The translations under genes were made by a program, and so were the position numbers. From Pseudogymnoascus destructans (lineage: Eukaryota; Ascomycota; Leotiomycetes; Thelebolales; Thelebolaceae), in assembly GCF_001641265.1 (NCBI RefSeq), contig NW_020167539.1, positions 186,001-250,000 of the forward strand: a stretch of 64,000 nucleotides of DNA, read 5' to 3'. The notes beneath the pieces were generated by a model. The model ran no database searches, was not told the origin of the DNA, and worked only from the letters and a program-made list of their open reading frames with translations. Shown here piece by piece: positions 32,501 to 44,137 of the stretch (position 1 is its first letter; the number at the start of each line of letters is the position of its first letter).

Positions 32501-33137
32501 AACAAGATTTAATACTGGATAGGTTACGGAGTCACCACCCGCCCCACTAGAGCCACCAAAGATGTTGTTGGTCGAGGTCAGTTTCTGAAAGGCCACCATG
32601 GCGGACAACTAAGCTACTGATTATATTTTAGGATAATCCAGTCAACATGATGCTACTTGCAACGTACATGAAGAGGAACGGCTGGGACTACGAAGAGGCA
32701 ACGAACGGTTTGATAGCTCTGCAAGCATTTCAAAACCGACCTCAGGGGTTCGATGTGATTTTCATGGGTAAGCTTTGCCACCCACTTCCTAGAGCTATGG
32801 CCATTCTCAGCCACCGGCATCTATCACCTTCCTAACAGATGTGTCCATGTCCATAATGACAGGATACGAATCCATCCGCAAAATCCGCGCGGTCGAGGCC
32901 GAACGCCGTGCCGCCTACGGGGTCCAACTCCAATCCCTCTCGTCGCCACCTACCCCGCCCTCACCGCCTGCATTCTCTTTACTAGTCATAGCGTTGACCG
33001 GCTTCAGCAGTCAGAATGATCAGGAAATGGCGTTTGACTCTGGAATGGACATTTTTATGACAAAGCCGGTGAGGTTTAGGGACGTGGGGAGTATTTTGGA
33101 CGGCTGGATGAAGACTCGGGAGGAGAGGAGTTCATAG
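29550..33137 (+). pseudogene. Hybrid histidine kinase, heavily broken
   Basis: Remains of a fungal hybrid sensor kinase. A GAF-like sensor start is visible (TAFSQLIALRLDSQRAIVS, near 29810), then RPRTDFSLEQAQFLTTMAAM and the linker ILDTIEHVLDFSKI near 30920. The HATPase region has NLFGNSLKYTSD (N box), SDSGQGMS and GTGLGMSIVKQIVDLSGG. A response-regulator domain (DNPVNMMLLATYMKRNGW, then FDVIFM with the phospho-acceptor Asp split by intron 32768-32838, then TGYESIRKI) ends LDGWMKTREERSS at 33137. The phosphorylatable H-box (HELRSPLHG-type) that should precede the linker is missing; an internal deletion seems to have removed it. Stops and frameshifts (near 29915, 30360, 30720, 31128 and 31470) confirm a pseudogene. 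Confidence 0.85.
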
Positions 33138-34336
33138 GGGCGGATGGATACTTTGGGGACATATACTTTGGGGACATATTTAGAGATCGGGATGCCGTAC
33201 AACAAACGGGGAGTTTTTTGCAAAATCTAAAGGTGAGGAAACAGGGTTGCTTTAGACACGGTGTCACATATAATAGACACATGAACACTTCTACTCGCCA
33301 TACACCGACTATTTCTTGCCACAATGGGCCATAGAAGCCTCGTTGCCAATGGTTTCTGGTATCAGATGGTCACGTGATATGGTTATCCGGTTTCTGTTGA
33401 ACTAGCAAAGTGAATCAATCCACTTCTGCTGTAGCTTTTAGTCGGCTATATTATAACAGTTTCTGATATCAGATGGTCACGTGATGTGATTCTCCATAGT
33501 CCTAGGCAGCACCTTCTTCGACGAACATGTTTATTTGAATCGATTCCCAGCTAAACCGGCCTGACCGCCTCGATATTACAAAGCAGGGACACGAAAATAC
33601 AACGGAGTATTCGTAATTGGACCTTACTCCGGTTGTGCTAAGCCCCAGATGGGAATTATGACGTAATAAGACCGCTGAAACCAAGTATGAGCTATATGAG
33701 CCACATCTCGAAGCGCCGCAATGAGGGGCACAGGGAGGGACAGGTGAAGGGGCAATGGAGGGGCAACCAAAGATGCAACAATTCATAGAACAGAAACCAC
33801 TTTTCCATTTCAACCAAGGCACAAATAGTGATGTCTAACGTTGTTCGGTGGTGGTCTGTGATGATATGCGGATTCCCCGCATTTGGGCTGGCCAAACAAG
33901 AACAAGGTTTATAAGTGAGCCTAGGTACTCTCTAGTTCCCCACATTTTTTGCCACTTGTGGCGGCTGTGGCTGATCTTAGTGGCTACCTTCTTTTGTGGT
34001 TGTTCTGGTTGCCCAGTTGGTTGTGTATCCAGCGTTTCGTTGGTGTCAATGACGTCAACACCTCTCCCTAGCTACACCGTGGTCAAGGGCCCAGAACCCC
34101 CCGCCGGATGGGATGGCGACAAATTGCATGAGGATAAGTCTGGGAATCCTAGACGACCGGACCTATCTCTATGACTATGACGTACATACCCTTAAGCAGG
34201 TTCAGAGACTCAACCCCTCCGCTCGACTACATATAGTCTCCTGTTTCCCTCTCACACCCTCTTCTCTTCCATCATCAAACATCATCTTCACACACTCAAA
34301 CCAAACCAACCAACAAAGAAACCAAACTCAATAAAA
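33138..34336. other. Intergenic DNA and Grg1 promoter
   Basis: No gene in 33138-34200. The right end is the Grg1 promoter: CATATAG near 34230, then a strongly pyrimidine-rich and ACCAAAC-rich leader. Confidence 0.55.
33352..33488. repeat. Direct repeat containing CACGTG
   Basis: GTTTCTGGTATCAGATGGTC at 33352 and GTTTCTGATATCAGATGGTC at 33459, both followed by ACGTGAT: two copies of about 27 bp, 107 bp apart, each with a GTCACGTGAT box. Confidence 0.8.
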
Positions 34337-34609
34337 ATGGAGACCATCAAGAACGCCGCAAACTACGTCACTGAGACCGTCCAGGGCAAGGGTGCCGAGG
34401 CTTCCAAGGAGGCCAACAAGGTAAGCAATACTCTCCAAGATTGCAAAAGATAGGACAGAATACTAACTCTATCCCAGACTGTCGCCAAGGACAGCGACGC
34501 ATCCCTCTCCAGCCGTGCCACCGCCGCTAAGGATGCCGTCAGCGACAAGGTCAACGAGACCAGCCACAACGCCCAGGCTGATGTCCACAAGGAGGCCGCT
34601 AAGCACTGA
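34337..34609 (+). CDS. grg-1: Glucose-repressible protein Grg1 (Ccg-1 family)
   Basis: A small, hydrophilic 71-aa stress/starvation protein related to Neurospora grg-1/ccg-1, which is repressed by glucose and clock-controlled. Exons 34337-34420 and 34478-34609 flank a 57-bp intron with a TACTAAC branch site. The sequence METIKNAANYVTETVQGKG, EASKEANKTVAKDSDASLSS and ASAAKD-like repeats match the family over its full length. No signal peptide or membrane segment. A TATA-like CATATAG lies about 100 bp upstream with a long CT-rich leader, in keeping with a highly expressed gene. Molecular function is unknown even in Neurospora. It is intact, amid broken neighbours. Confidence 0.93.
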
Positions 34610-34781
34610 ACTACTCGAGTCCTAATTGCTCTCCAGTCACGAAATGGGCGGGTGGCATTTCCGGAATTGGAGGACTTAAATGGCGCCTGTATGATTAGCT
34701 AGGATTGAAATCTAAGCCAATTCATGCCACCTTAATTATGATGCTTTCTGAACTGCTTACACGGCTCGCTAATACTATATT

Positions 34782-35370
34782 AATGTTTAAAGTCATCAAA
34801 TCTTCTCCTGAGCTCTTCCTTGCAACCACGTCTATGAAGGAACATTCCAAGCATAAAGACTGCTAGAAGAGACAGAGAGTAAGATGGTATTCACAGTGTA
34901 GCCCTTTCTCCATTTGGGCGCTAGAGCACGTTAGTATCTCTTCGTGGCGGGAACGTGCGGTTATATCTTACCTTCAACCACTGGGAACACTGTGATGGGG
35001 TAGAATGAGAAGAAGGCCCACCCCACGGTCATCTGAAAGATAAAATGTCAAGTCGTATGTTCTCATATGCAACCGTTACGAGCCAAACTTACCATCGCTC
35101 CTGTTGTAAATGCCCTTGCCTCTGCATCGTCTTTCATAATTATGTTCACCCAAGGGAACAAAATTGGTGTAAACCGCAGAAGTTAATCCAAGGAGTAAAT
35201 TCGCCGTGTCTAAAATCATATTAGTTAGCAATTGTCATATAACTTGACAGGGGTGCAAGTAAGATAGATACTCGCTAACTATCTTACAATGTAGGCCAAC
35301 CGGGACATCCCAGGCCAGAAGGCTGAGGAGCAACCATTAAGAAGATTGGGAAGGCTATGTTAAAGAGAGT
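34782..35370 (-). pseudogene. MFS transporter, allantoate-permease-like, C-terminal remnant
   Basis: The minus strand gives the C-terminal third of a Dal5/Tna1-type major facilitator: NIIMKDDAEARAFTTGAM, intron, MTVGWAFFSFYPITVFPVVE, intron, APKWRKGYTVNTILL, then frameshift, AVFMLGMFLHRRGCKEELRR and stop near 34782. The KDDAEARAFTTGA and FYPITVFP blocks are characteristic of that anion/cation symporter group. Upstream (IAFPIFLMVAPQPSG) it fades into stops. The N-terminal two thirds is missing. Substrate unknown; its neighbours hint at pectin-derived sugars. Confidence 0.75.
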
Positions 35371-35649
35371 CTTTACGAGATGGCATTTATATGTCTGGTG
35401 AGAAATCCTCCTACTACCGAGTGCCTTTTGATTGTATACTAACTAATATTTTAGCCTTCAATGTTCGTCATAAGACGAGGCTAAAAGGAGCACGGGACCT
35501 ACACTGTAGCCCAGATCAACACCATTTCTACTGCAGTCCAAGGTCTTGCTATCATCATATCGTCGGTTGTTTGCGCCATCCTTCATGTTTTGCAACCTTG
35601 TCATTTCCTCCTCTCTGGAGGACAATCAAACAGAGCTATAGAAGCTAAT

Positions 35650-36407
35650 ACTGCAAACTTGCCTACTCATCCGCATTCGCATTCAGTGTTCCAGCCGGCC
35701 CTCTCCTCTCCCAGATGGCGCCCGACAGCACTCTATTCGTTAGCAATGACGGCGGCGACACATAGAAAACTCGGTGGGAGCCAGAATCTGCTCATATCAA
35801 GCCGGTCCAGCTCACGATGGAGGGCCAAAAAGAGAGTGGGCCGAAAACGGCCACATTGCCGGTCCTCATAAGCGCGTGGCGGCCGTGGAAATATACAGAT
35901 TTTAAAATTGAAACTATCCTTATTCCACCCTTGGAGAGGTGGCCAGGTTGGCATGTTCGAGTACATGTATTGACTTGGAAAGCCCAATATGCAGACTCGT
36001 TATTCCAGTTAGTGGATGCGGGGTTTGCAATATCAAGTAATGGAGTTAAAGGTGGTATTCTGCCAACTCTTACTCCAGAGCTGAGACACCTATCATCGTC
36101 GTCCAGTGAAGATGAAAAGGCAGAAGACGTGGCCCAGGAAGGTATTTGGGAAGGAGATTATGATTGCTTGGTTCTTTCCGACGCAGGAGCGAGCGGTATC
36201 GCTGATTTATCAGCCGGATCTCGAAAACGGCCACCCATCGATCCTGTATTTGGTGGTCGCGAGTGTCGAAGCGATCTCTCGAGGCCAGATTCAAACACAA
36301 ATTTGGTGACACAGAGATCTCGCATTCCCTTGTTACATTACCACTTCCATGTCCGAGGTAATTCTAGCGAGGCATGGCTTATCACGGGGGTATTCGCTAT
36401 TTGCTAG
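35650..36407 (+). pseudogene. DUF2264 family protein, C-terminal remnant
   Basis: The frame reads KLAYSSAFAFSVPAGPLL or similar, MAPDSTLFVSNDGGDT, then TAG where Trp is expected, KTRWEPESAHIKPVQLTM, then LPVLISAWRPWKYTDFKIET, ERWPGWHVRVHVLTW and DAGFAISSNG. These match the C-terminal block of DUF2264 proteins (S-x-W-x-PW, then WHVRVH, then the GFAI motif). The N-terminal part is missing. The stop is TGG to TAG, a G-to-A change. DUF2264 proteins often accompany pectin or rhamnogalacturonan-use genes, in agreement with the neighbouring PL26-like pseudogene. The frame after 36150 is unreliable. Confidence 0.7.
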
Positions 36408-36689
36408 TTCTTCTGGATTAGATAATGCCAGTATCAGAGATCTATGGCGGGACAAACCGCGCCTCGACGTAGAGGAATATACCAATGTATTATAGAGCTC
36501 GGCGATCCTATGATGCCCTATAAGTAGTTTAAATAGACAGCAAAGCGTGCGAATATAATTTATTATTATCTACTAAATGTTAAACTATCCAATGAAGATC
36601 CTCAAGTATAGCTCTTTACCTAAGAATTCCAAGTATCAAGAGCATCTAGTGCCAAGGCCAAATTTTGAATGACAACTGGGCGACATCAG

Positions 36690-39354
36690 TTGAGCCGAGC
36701 CACGGCGCCTCGTCAAGAGCCACTCAAGACCGAGCTACCATTCATATCGGTATCCGGGGTGTTTGGACCAATACCATCCGAGTTCAAGAGATCGCGCCAC
36801 GCTCGCTTGGCCAACGTCGTGTTGCCGGTTTGGTGAGCGGCATACGCTGTGACACGCGAGTGGGCCTGTAGCAAGCTGATGTCCTTGACCTTAACCCCAT
36901 AACGAGCTTCTGCGGGGGTTGCGGCATAATAGTAACAGTAGTCGTACCATGCTTCTTTGAACCCTGCCGGGAGGTCATCACCATAGTACTCGACGGGTTC
37001 GGAGACGACTTCGGGGAGACCAAATACGGCCGAGAGATGGGAGACATCGACGAGACCTTTGTTGTCGGGATCCAATGGAGGGGGGCCTAAGGTACTATTC
37101 TGAAGACTTCAAGATCCAGTGACAAAGTCATACTTGAGTTTGGCGATGCTGGTGATTGTGCTCGTCAACTTGGTCTTTGCCTCCTCCCATCTCAGTCCGC
37201 GGCGTTCCCATGCAATGAGCCATCCGCCGGCGAGGGCTGCCTAATCAGTTCCGACACTGAAGGCAACGGCGGAGTTAGGGGTTGGGATCCAGCCGTCTTT
37301 GCGTACGTTTCTTTGAGGGTCCAGAATTCCGTAGGTCTTCTCCGTGTCTAGAAGCTCGCCGAGTAACTCTCTAATACGCTCATCACCTCCGGACAGGTAG
37401 TAGAAGTAGGTACTGCGGCTGCGAGATACAGGCTTGCTTTGCGCTATCGGCCCAGTGCTGGACACCGTGGCGGGTACCCAGGCCCTTCCAATCACCAATA
37501 TGGTAGACATCGGCTTCACCTGTGTGGCGGGTGACAGCCTCTGCGAAACGATAAACGTCTTCGCGGCCGGTGCGTAGAAAGTATTGCCAGAAGAATAGGT
37601 CAGGGAAAGCTCCGAGTTATCCCAGCCATACCCGCCCACATCGTAGCGCCAGGTGTGTCGATTCGTATCGTAGGTGTGCATGAAATCGCCGTAATTTAAG
37701 AATCCGTACCACCTACGTTGTTCGACTTCTCGTTGATACTGCTTGAAAAGGAAGTCGAGATGGCCTTCAATTTCCGCAGAAAGGGCACTGGTGGTGTCGG
37801 GCAGTCCCCAGTAGGACCCAAGGGCCTTTGTTTCCTGAATATGTGCCGGGTTCTGCCGACAAAACAGGTGGGTTGTTCATATGTTCTGTCAAGTCCGAAA
37901 GTGTGTCTTTGGAGGGCGTCTTCTCAAAGCCAAATATGAAGATTTCGCTTGTTCTAGCGATTCCATAAGGAGTACTGAACCCCGGTTGGTAATCTTCATT
38001 AATCTCAAGAGCGTCCAAACTGATCGGCATATGTTGTCTGATTCAGGCCATCATGATAAGAGCGGAGGTCCAGTGGCTGGGATGCTGGATCATAGAGCCA
38101 CACCGTGATATCTCTGAGGTCTGAAGCTGCATTGGAAATGTCAAGACCGCTGGGATAGCGCTTCCAGAAATCACGTAGTCCCACCGCCAGCCCTCCTTGC
38201 GTAGCACCGCCAAGGTATGCAAGCCCCCCAGCGCGTGTGCCTCCGGAGATGTTGATCCAACTTTGTCCAGCCTTAGTGCGTTTCTTGAGGGTAAAGCCAT
38301 CGGATGATCCACTTCATTCTTGTTGATACCCGCGTGTCCCACGTACTAATGTCTGGGAGCACAACACCATCGTACTGTGCAGTTCTCACGGCCACTCCAG
38401 GGCCTCTCCTTAGGCCGGTGATCCCTTTCACCGCTTCACTAAGAAGACCGCCATCGACACCAGCAATCCTAACGTGGCGATTGTATAGTTCCTCTCCTTT
38501 CAGAGGGACTCCAAATCGGATCCCTAAGCCGGTGATGAAGTTCTTGTCGGCAGGTGCATCAAATACGAGACTTGGACAAGGCGAATAGCATCGGAATTGG
38601 CGTACAGGTAGAAACGCAGGACGAAGGAAAGTCAGTCATCATGGGGCCCTCCACTCGTGACTTGATGCCTGTCACGGACGGTGACCAAGGCGCGCACGGT
38701 ATTATGCTTTTCGACTGTAACTTCCTCGATATTACTCGCGAAATCGAGGTTCCTAATCGACTGGCTTCTACGATTATCGGAGTTGAAATCGACACCCAAC
38801 TGGCTCTGAAGGCCAAGTCGGCCATCTTGCCCAATTATCTTCCCACTTGCAGTCTGAATCGTATCAATGATGTTGTTGCCTGTTTTCGGGAACGACACTT
38901 TCAGTTTGCCCGTGTCGAGGGTAATCTTCTTTGCGGTATCGGTAACGACGAACTTAGTTTTGCTGTTCGTGCTGGACTCAATGGATGCGGCCGACTTTGA
39001 AGCAGTCACAGTGTATTCGTCGAGGATGTTCTCAGGTGCTGCAATTGCATGTCCAGTCCATTTGACCGAGCCATCAGACCAGTAGCCAGTCACCCACGAC
39101 TGGAGGTCGATCTTCTCATTGGATCCACTGGAGACGGTAAACTTGTTTTTCTTGGGGTCGTGTTGACCTCGTGGCCAAGGGACACCAAATGTTGTTCCGA
39201 GGTTGTATGCCGGCTTGTCACCAAGCCATTGCACAGTTGCCGCGTTCAAGGAGCCAGAATTGGTAGTGGGTGAAGCCGTGCCCAATCCAAATAAGCCGCA
39301 GAGGGCAAGATAAACTGGGGTGCATGATTGAAGGCCACTTGCGTGAGGATTCAC
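36690..39354 (-). pseudogene. PL26-like exo-rhamnogalacturonan lyase, frameshifted
   Basis: A full-length but broken secreted enzyme of the YetA/PL26 type, which removes disaccharides from rhamnogalacturonan I. The N-terminus has a signal peptide (VYLALCGLFGLGTASP) and TVQWLGDKPAYNLGTTFGVP, YWSDGSVKWTGHAIAAP. It continues through ALVTVRDRHQ, FYLYANSDAIRLV, FITGLGIRFGVPLKGEELYN, GGLAVGLRDFWKRYPSGLDI, GFLNYGDFMHTYDTNRHTWR, DVGGYGWDNSELS to the end near 36690. Frame changes near 38640, 38580, 38350, 38035, 37760 and 37500, and stops near 37240 and 37120, kill it. The presumed start codon reads GTG at 39354. Nothing is recognisable between 36411 and 36689. Confidence 0.75.
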
Positions 39355-40209
39355 TCCAACAGCTTTTGGGGATGAAGCACGCCCTAGACAAAACTTAACT
39401 TGCCGTGGTTGGATAGTAAATGAGGGTCAAAACTGCAGATCACGTAGCCACTTAACTTTTGCACGCAAGAGCCCTCGGTGAAGATGGTGCACCGAGATTG
39501 CACCATATTATCCATGCATGATGCAGCTAAGAACGGGAGTTTAGATAATCTGCCCATGTCTCGCGCTTGTTCCTGTCCAAAGCTTCCAACGAGCACTTGT
39601 TTATCTCGGGTTAAAGATGGGCGATGGATAATCTCAAAGTTAATTCTCCGTCGAGAAGGAGCGCGGGGGAGTGCGGGGGTTGCATGGGCAATACTGTCGG
39701 TAATTCGGAGTTTCTTGGCTCCTTGGCTATGATCTAATCAGTCGTACTTCATAAACTTGTGGAGGCACGTGGGAATATCAGTTTGTATAGTAAATATTTG
39801 ACGACAACTTGTGCAAGCGTCTGGTATAGTATGTGTTGGTAGTAAACACTGGCGAGGCCATTCGGCCAAATGGTGTTGTCAATTATTGTGTATGCAACTA
39901 CTCCGTAAGGAAGAAGGTGCGACCCGCCACCGATATACAGAGTAGGCAGGCGCAATGGCCATGTCATTGAGTATATATTATGATATTATGAATAACTTAC
40001 AATAAATATTATTGCATACACATACAAAAGTCCAAATAAATCATCACTGTATCTTACCTATCGGGAATTAGATGCCGCAGGTCCGGCCTCCAGTTCCAAC
40101 GCTCATCGCTCCCAAGTTTTACGTTGGGAGGAGCTTGACGATGCTTAGCAACAGCTAATACGCAACGAAGTGATTAACTAACTGCCGCAGTCTTAAGACT
40201 TAAGATTCA
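39355..40209. other. Intergenic DNA, no gene recognised
   Basis: No coding sequence or repeat recognised. The left part is the former promoter of the PL26-like pseudogene. Confidence 0.5.
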
Positions 40210-40976
40210 AGCGTGACTTCTATGCCTACACCTACGCCTCTACCTATACGGGTTTCTACACCAAAACCCTCAACTTTTAGGGGGGTTGAAGAGGGGCTAC
40301 AGTACTAGAAACAACAGGTTATGGAGGGTTTTAGTAGCCCCTTAAGGGAGAGCTATAGGAATTGGCTCATAGGAACGGAAGAGGTTGTAGTAGGAGGCTA
40401 GCTTCAAGAGCTTGACCTACTGGCTTTTCGACGCTAGGTTAAGGAGTCAAAAAGCGGTCGAGCCGAAGCCGGGCTCGCCTTTAGTTTGGAGGTGAGCTTA
40501 CGGCAGCTCACGCTGAGCTGGCAGCTCAGAAGCTTGAGGCCAAGCGGGTTCGAGTAGCGCGCTAGGTTATCAACCAGGGCCAAAAGCAGCTTCGCCGGGT
40601 AGGAATTGAGGCCTAGAAGGAAGAGCGCCTCTGGAAGAAGGGGATGGCAGCACTTCGGAAAGCTGGCCTCTAGAGTTTGAGGACCTAATTCCTGACCCGG
40701 AAGCCCTCCAAACTGAGGGCGAGAGTGAGGGCGAGAGTGAGGGCGAGGGCGAGGGCGAGGGCGAGGGCGAGAGTGGGAGAGAGGGTAGGAGTGGGAGCGA
40801 AGAAGTGATAATTTCATAGAATGGCTTAATTATGTACCTTTATATACAAATTACTATGGAGAGGTACTTACAGTCGCAATTGTGACGAGCCGCGTATTGC
40901 TTCCTCTCGGGTTGGGCAGCCGCGTATTGCTTACTCCAACCTTGAGCGAAGCGAAAAGTTTGGTCACGGCGATTAC
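40210..40976 (+). mobile_element. Degenerate, 5'-truncated copy of the pogo/Fot1-like family
   Basis: A plus-strand frame with several stops matches the C-terminal part of the transposase at 20970-22511: STPKPSTFRGVEEGLQ, then ESYRNWLIGTEEVV and LQELDL, followed by the charged tail and the Gly/Glu repeat. The right end carries the family's terminal repeat in inverted form (TTGAGCGAAGCGAAAAGTTT then GGTCACGGCGATTA, ending about 40975). The left half and left repeat are missing. Divergence is far higher than within the 20.6-kb copy, so it is older. Confidence 0.85.
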
Positions 40977-41357
40977 ATGTATGTTAGACTTTTACATTTA
41001 CATTAGAAATAGGAAGACCTAATGCCCGGGACAGCGACCATTTATGTAGGGAGCGGGGTGGGGGTTCTTTAAGCAGCAAAACTCAATCGGCGGCATTCCA
41101 CAAAAGCAAGCTCTCCTGATCCACCCGCCTTCCCCCACAAAGGAAGGCAAGCATCACCACACACAGGGAGCACACCGTAAATAAGTGAGCAATTAGCGTC
41201 GGATCGACCAACTGGAAATCTCGCTCATATACTATGACCATCAAAGCAAACACGTACACGAAATATAGCGTACACCAAGCGCCGACAGCACCCGCACCTG
41301 TATCCAGAAATCCAAATCCACAGCGAAACCTGCGTGAGGAACCCACAACAACAGCTT
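40977..41357. other. Intergenic or 3'UTR of kinesin gene
   Basis: A minus-strand open frame (41346-41083) with hydrophobic stretches (WCTLYFVYVFALMVIVYE) begins with GTG and lacks an ATG; I treat it as chance within the 3' flank. Confidence 0.4.
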
Positions 41358-43758
41358 CTAGAGCCCATCCCCCTCCTCACCAGCGGCAAAGTCCCACTTC
41401 CTGCCACCCAGCTTCCTCACCCTCCCCTTCACCGGACTCGTTTGCGTCCCAAGGTGACCCAGGACGTCCCTCGACTCCCCGGTCCTCTTCGTAGGGCTGC
41501 CTCCGCCAACCTCCCTCTGTAACCTAACAACCATAGCCCTCAGCGCGCGATTCTCCTCCTCCAGCTCCTCCATTCCCTCATGGTTCTCCTTCCCTTCCCC
41601 CTCCATTCCCAGACCCCTCACCAGAACCTCAACCTTACGATCAAGATGCTCACCCCCCCTCTCCTTCTCCTCCTCCCACCTTGCCTTCCACTGCTTCAAC
41701 TCAGTCTCAAACCTCTCCTCCATCTCCCCCCACATCTCCTCCCTCACAACAGCCTCAATCTCCATAGCCCTCTCCTCCGCACTCACCAGCCTCGCCTCTG
41801 CCTCCTCCCTCCCCTCCCTCTCCGCCACAACCTCTGCCCTGAGCATATCCATCTCCTCGCTCAACCGCGCAATCTCCATCGCAGCCCTCTCCATCGTAGC
41901 CCTCTCATCATGACCCTGCTGTCCCTGATACGAGCTGCTATTCCCGCTAGTGCTCCGCGGCGGCGGCCCCCCAAAGACGGATGCCGTGATCGACGGGATG
42001 CGCGGGACGGTGATCTCGCGCGCTACCGCAGAGTAACGTAGGATCTGGCTGGTGGCGTTAAAATCGCCAACGGGGTCTGCAGCGACGATCATGGTAGCGC
42101 GCTGCGGGCGCGGCGCGTGTGAAGATCCGGAGGTGGAGGGGAAGGAGTTGGAGAAGAGGAGCTCGGTGAGTTTGCACTGGCGGTAGGGGACGAGGTTGGG
42201 CTGTGTTGGTTAGCATGTGCACCACAATGGCACAATTGAAGCTAGAAATCTTACCTTTGTCGAATTCCCTAGCTCGCTCTGCATCTGCAGACACTGTCCC
42301 AGATACATTAAACTCTCATTAATCTTGCCCGCCTCCGCGAGCGTTGCGCCCTGTGTCCTCGCATCTCTTGCCCTCTCACTCCCGGCAAGATCCACTATCG
42401 TCAGCGCGCTTCCGCGCCACTGCCCTGTCTCTCCCCTCGCATTGCGTGAGCGCTTCTTGACTTCCACGCAGAAGAAGCCGTGGCTGCGAGAGGAGACACT
42501 GTTGCTCCCCGTGCCGGCGACACGGCGCTCATGCAGTCCCGCTTCGAGGACCATGAGAGCCTCGCGCGCAGAGGCACAGATGACTTTGCGTAGGCCGGCG
42601 ACGAGCTTGCGATCCGGGCTGGCCTCGGTGGGTTTAAAGAGGAGGGGGCGGCGGCGGGGTTCTTTAACGCTGGGGGTGCGGGGGGATGGGGTGAGGAGGT
42701 CGTAGATGCGGTCATTGTAGACTTCGTACATGGAGATTACGACGGCATAGTCGGTGGCGGGGTCGGAGGGAAGGGTGATATCTTCGATAGATGGTGAGGC
42801 AGGGGTGGGCGCTGAGCGGGGTAGGGGTCGTCTAGGGGTTGGCGGGATGGATTCGCCCTTGAGTTGGAATTTAGCATCTTTCTGGCCTGGAAACTCGGCA
42901 TAGGTTCTCGTGGATTTCATGTAAAAAGGAGTCCGGGCGGACGCTTGTGCGCGATGCGGCTCTGGCGGGGTAAGTGGCCTGGTAAGTCCTTGACTTTTGG
43001 GACTTCCGGCGCGGCTACTGAGCCGTGGGAGGATGGGGTAGAAACTTTTCTCGTGAGGGGAATGGGAGGGGTGGGGGAATGAACCGGGGATATGAAAGGG
43101 GGTATGTACTCTCATCGGCGTCGCAGCCCGTGAGGTTGCGCGGCTGGCGCAAGACTGATCGCCGTAGATGATGTCCAAGAATCCTTGTGAGGAGAGGACC
43201 TGTGCTTCTGAAGGGTCTGAGGCGGCGATAGAGGCGTGGAGGGAGTATGTTGTGGAGGGGTCGAGGACGTTGTTCGAGATAGAGCGGAAGAGGAGATCGA
43301 GAGCAAGTTGTGTAAGACCGCGTTGACTGCGAGATCCGAGGATCGTATGGCTCTTCTTCACATCAGTATTTTTTACGCATAAATTTCAGGGCGCGTTGTC
43401 TCACTTTTCCTGACCCCGTCACCCCGAGGGTGGCCAACAAGCCATCTCTCCCATCCCGGCCGTTTGCGGCAAGGACGCCCTCAACGAGGGGTATCACACC
43501 CGTTCCATGGAAAATATCCAGCTGCGACGCCTCTTCTTCAAACACCTCTGTAAAAGCAAATTTCTCCACCGCCCTTCTCCTATTATCATTCGGTGGGTTG
43601 AGCGTAATATGCGTCGGGGCACCTTCGTTCGACTCCTCGACTGTGACAAACCGCCCCAAAGTGGTTAAAGTTGGGTAGAGCGAGTTTGGCGCTGGCGGAG
43701 GCCGTAAGCGCAGGTACACTTGGAAAAGCGCCGATTGAGGCTTTGGGGGAGGCTCCAT
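41358..43758 (-). CDS. Kinesin motor protein (kinesin-6-like?)
   Basis: Microtubule motor ATPase. Exons 43758-43405, 43352-42255 and 42200-41358 make 764 aa. Motor landmarks in order: VYLRLRPPP, P-loop GVTGSGK/SHT (split by the first intron), YEVYNDRIYDLL, switch I NSVSSRSH, switch II VDLAGSER, NESLMYLGQCLQ and LTELLFSNSF. A Pro/Ser-rich insertion of about 150 residues sits between the P-loop region and YEVYNDRIYDLL, as large motor insertions do in kinesin-6. The C-terminus is a short coiled coil (REEMWGEMEERFETELKQWK) and a basic tail. The start at 43758 (MEPPPKPQ) is preferred; an upstream in-frame ATG at 43881 would add 41 residues. The subfamily is tentative; the kinesin call is certain. 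Confidence 0.93.
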
Positions 43759-44137
43759 AACGAAAGTCGTGGTTCGAGGACGTGAGTAGGTAGTTGGTTC
43801 CAGCGACGTGTTCGTGGATTGGCACTTTGTGTCAGTCCGATGGTTCAGGTCAACATTTGTTATGGTTGACGCGGCAACCATCCCCTCCCGATGCGCTTAT
43901 CGCCAACCAACTATCGCACCGCCGTTCCTTGCTTATTTCAACGCCATTTTAGAAGTCACATCATTTCGTCCGAAAGAAACATCGGTAATAAAGGAAACGC
44001 CATTCAATTTTCCGTATCATAATCCTAGTGTTACCACACTCATCTTGCTAAAACTTCCTATAATATTTATTTCCTCCACTCTTCTTCCCCTTGACAGAGA
44101 TAAAAAACCAGCGGTTATCAACATATCACTCCCCCGC

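Noticed and set aside
41083..41407. Small membrane-protein-like frames downstream of kinesin
   Set aside because: No ATG, overlap with the kinesin 3' end, no splice signals.
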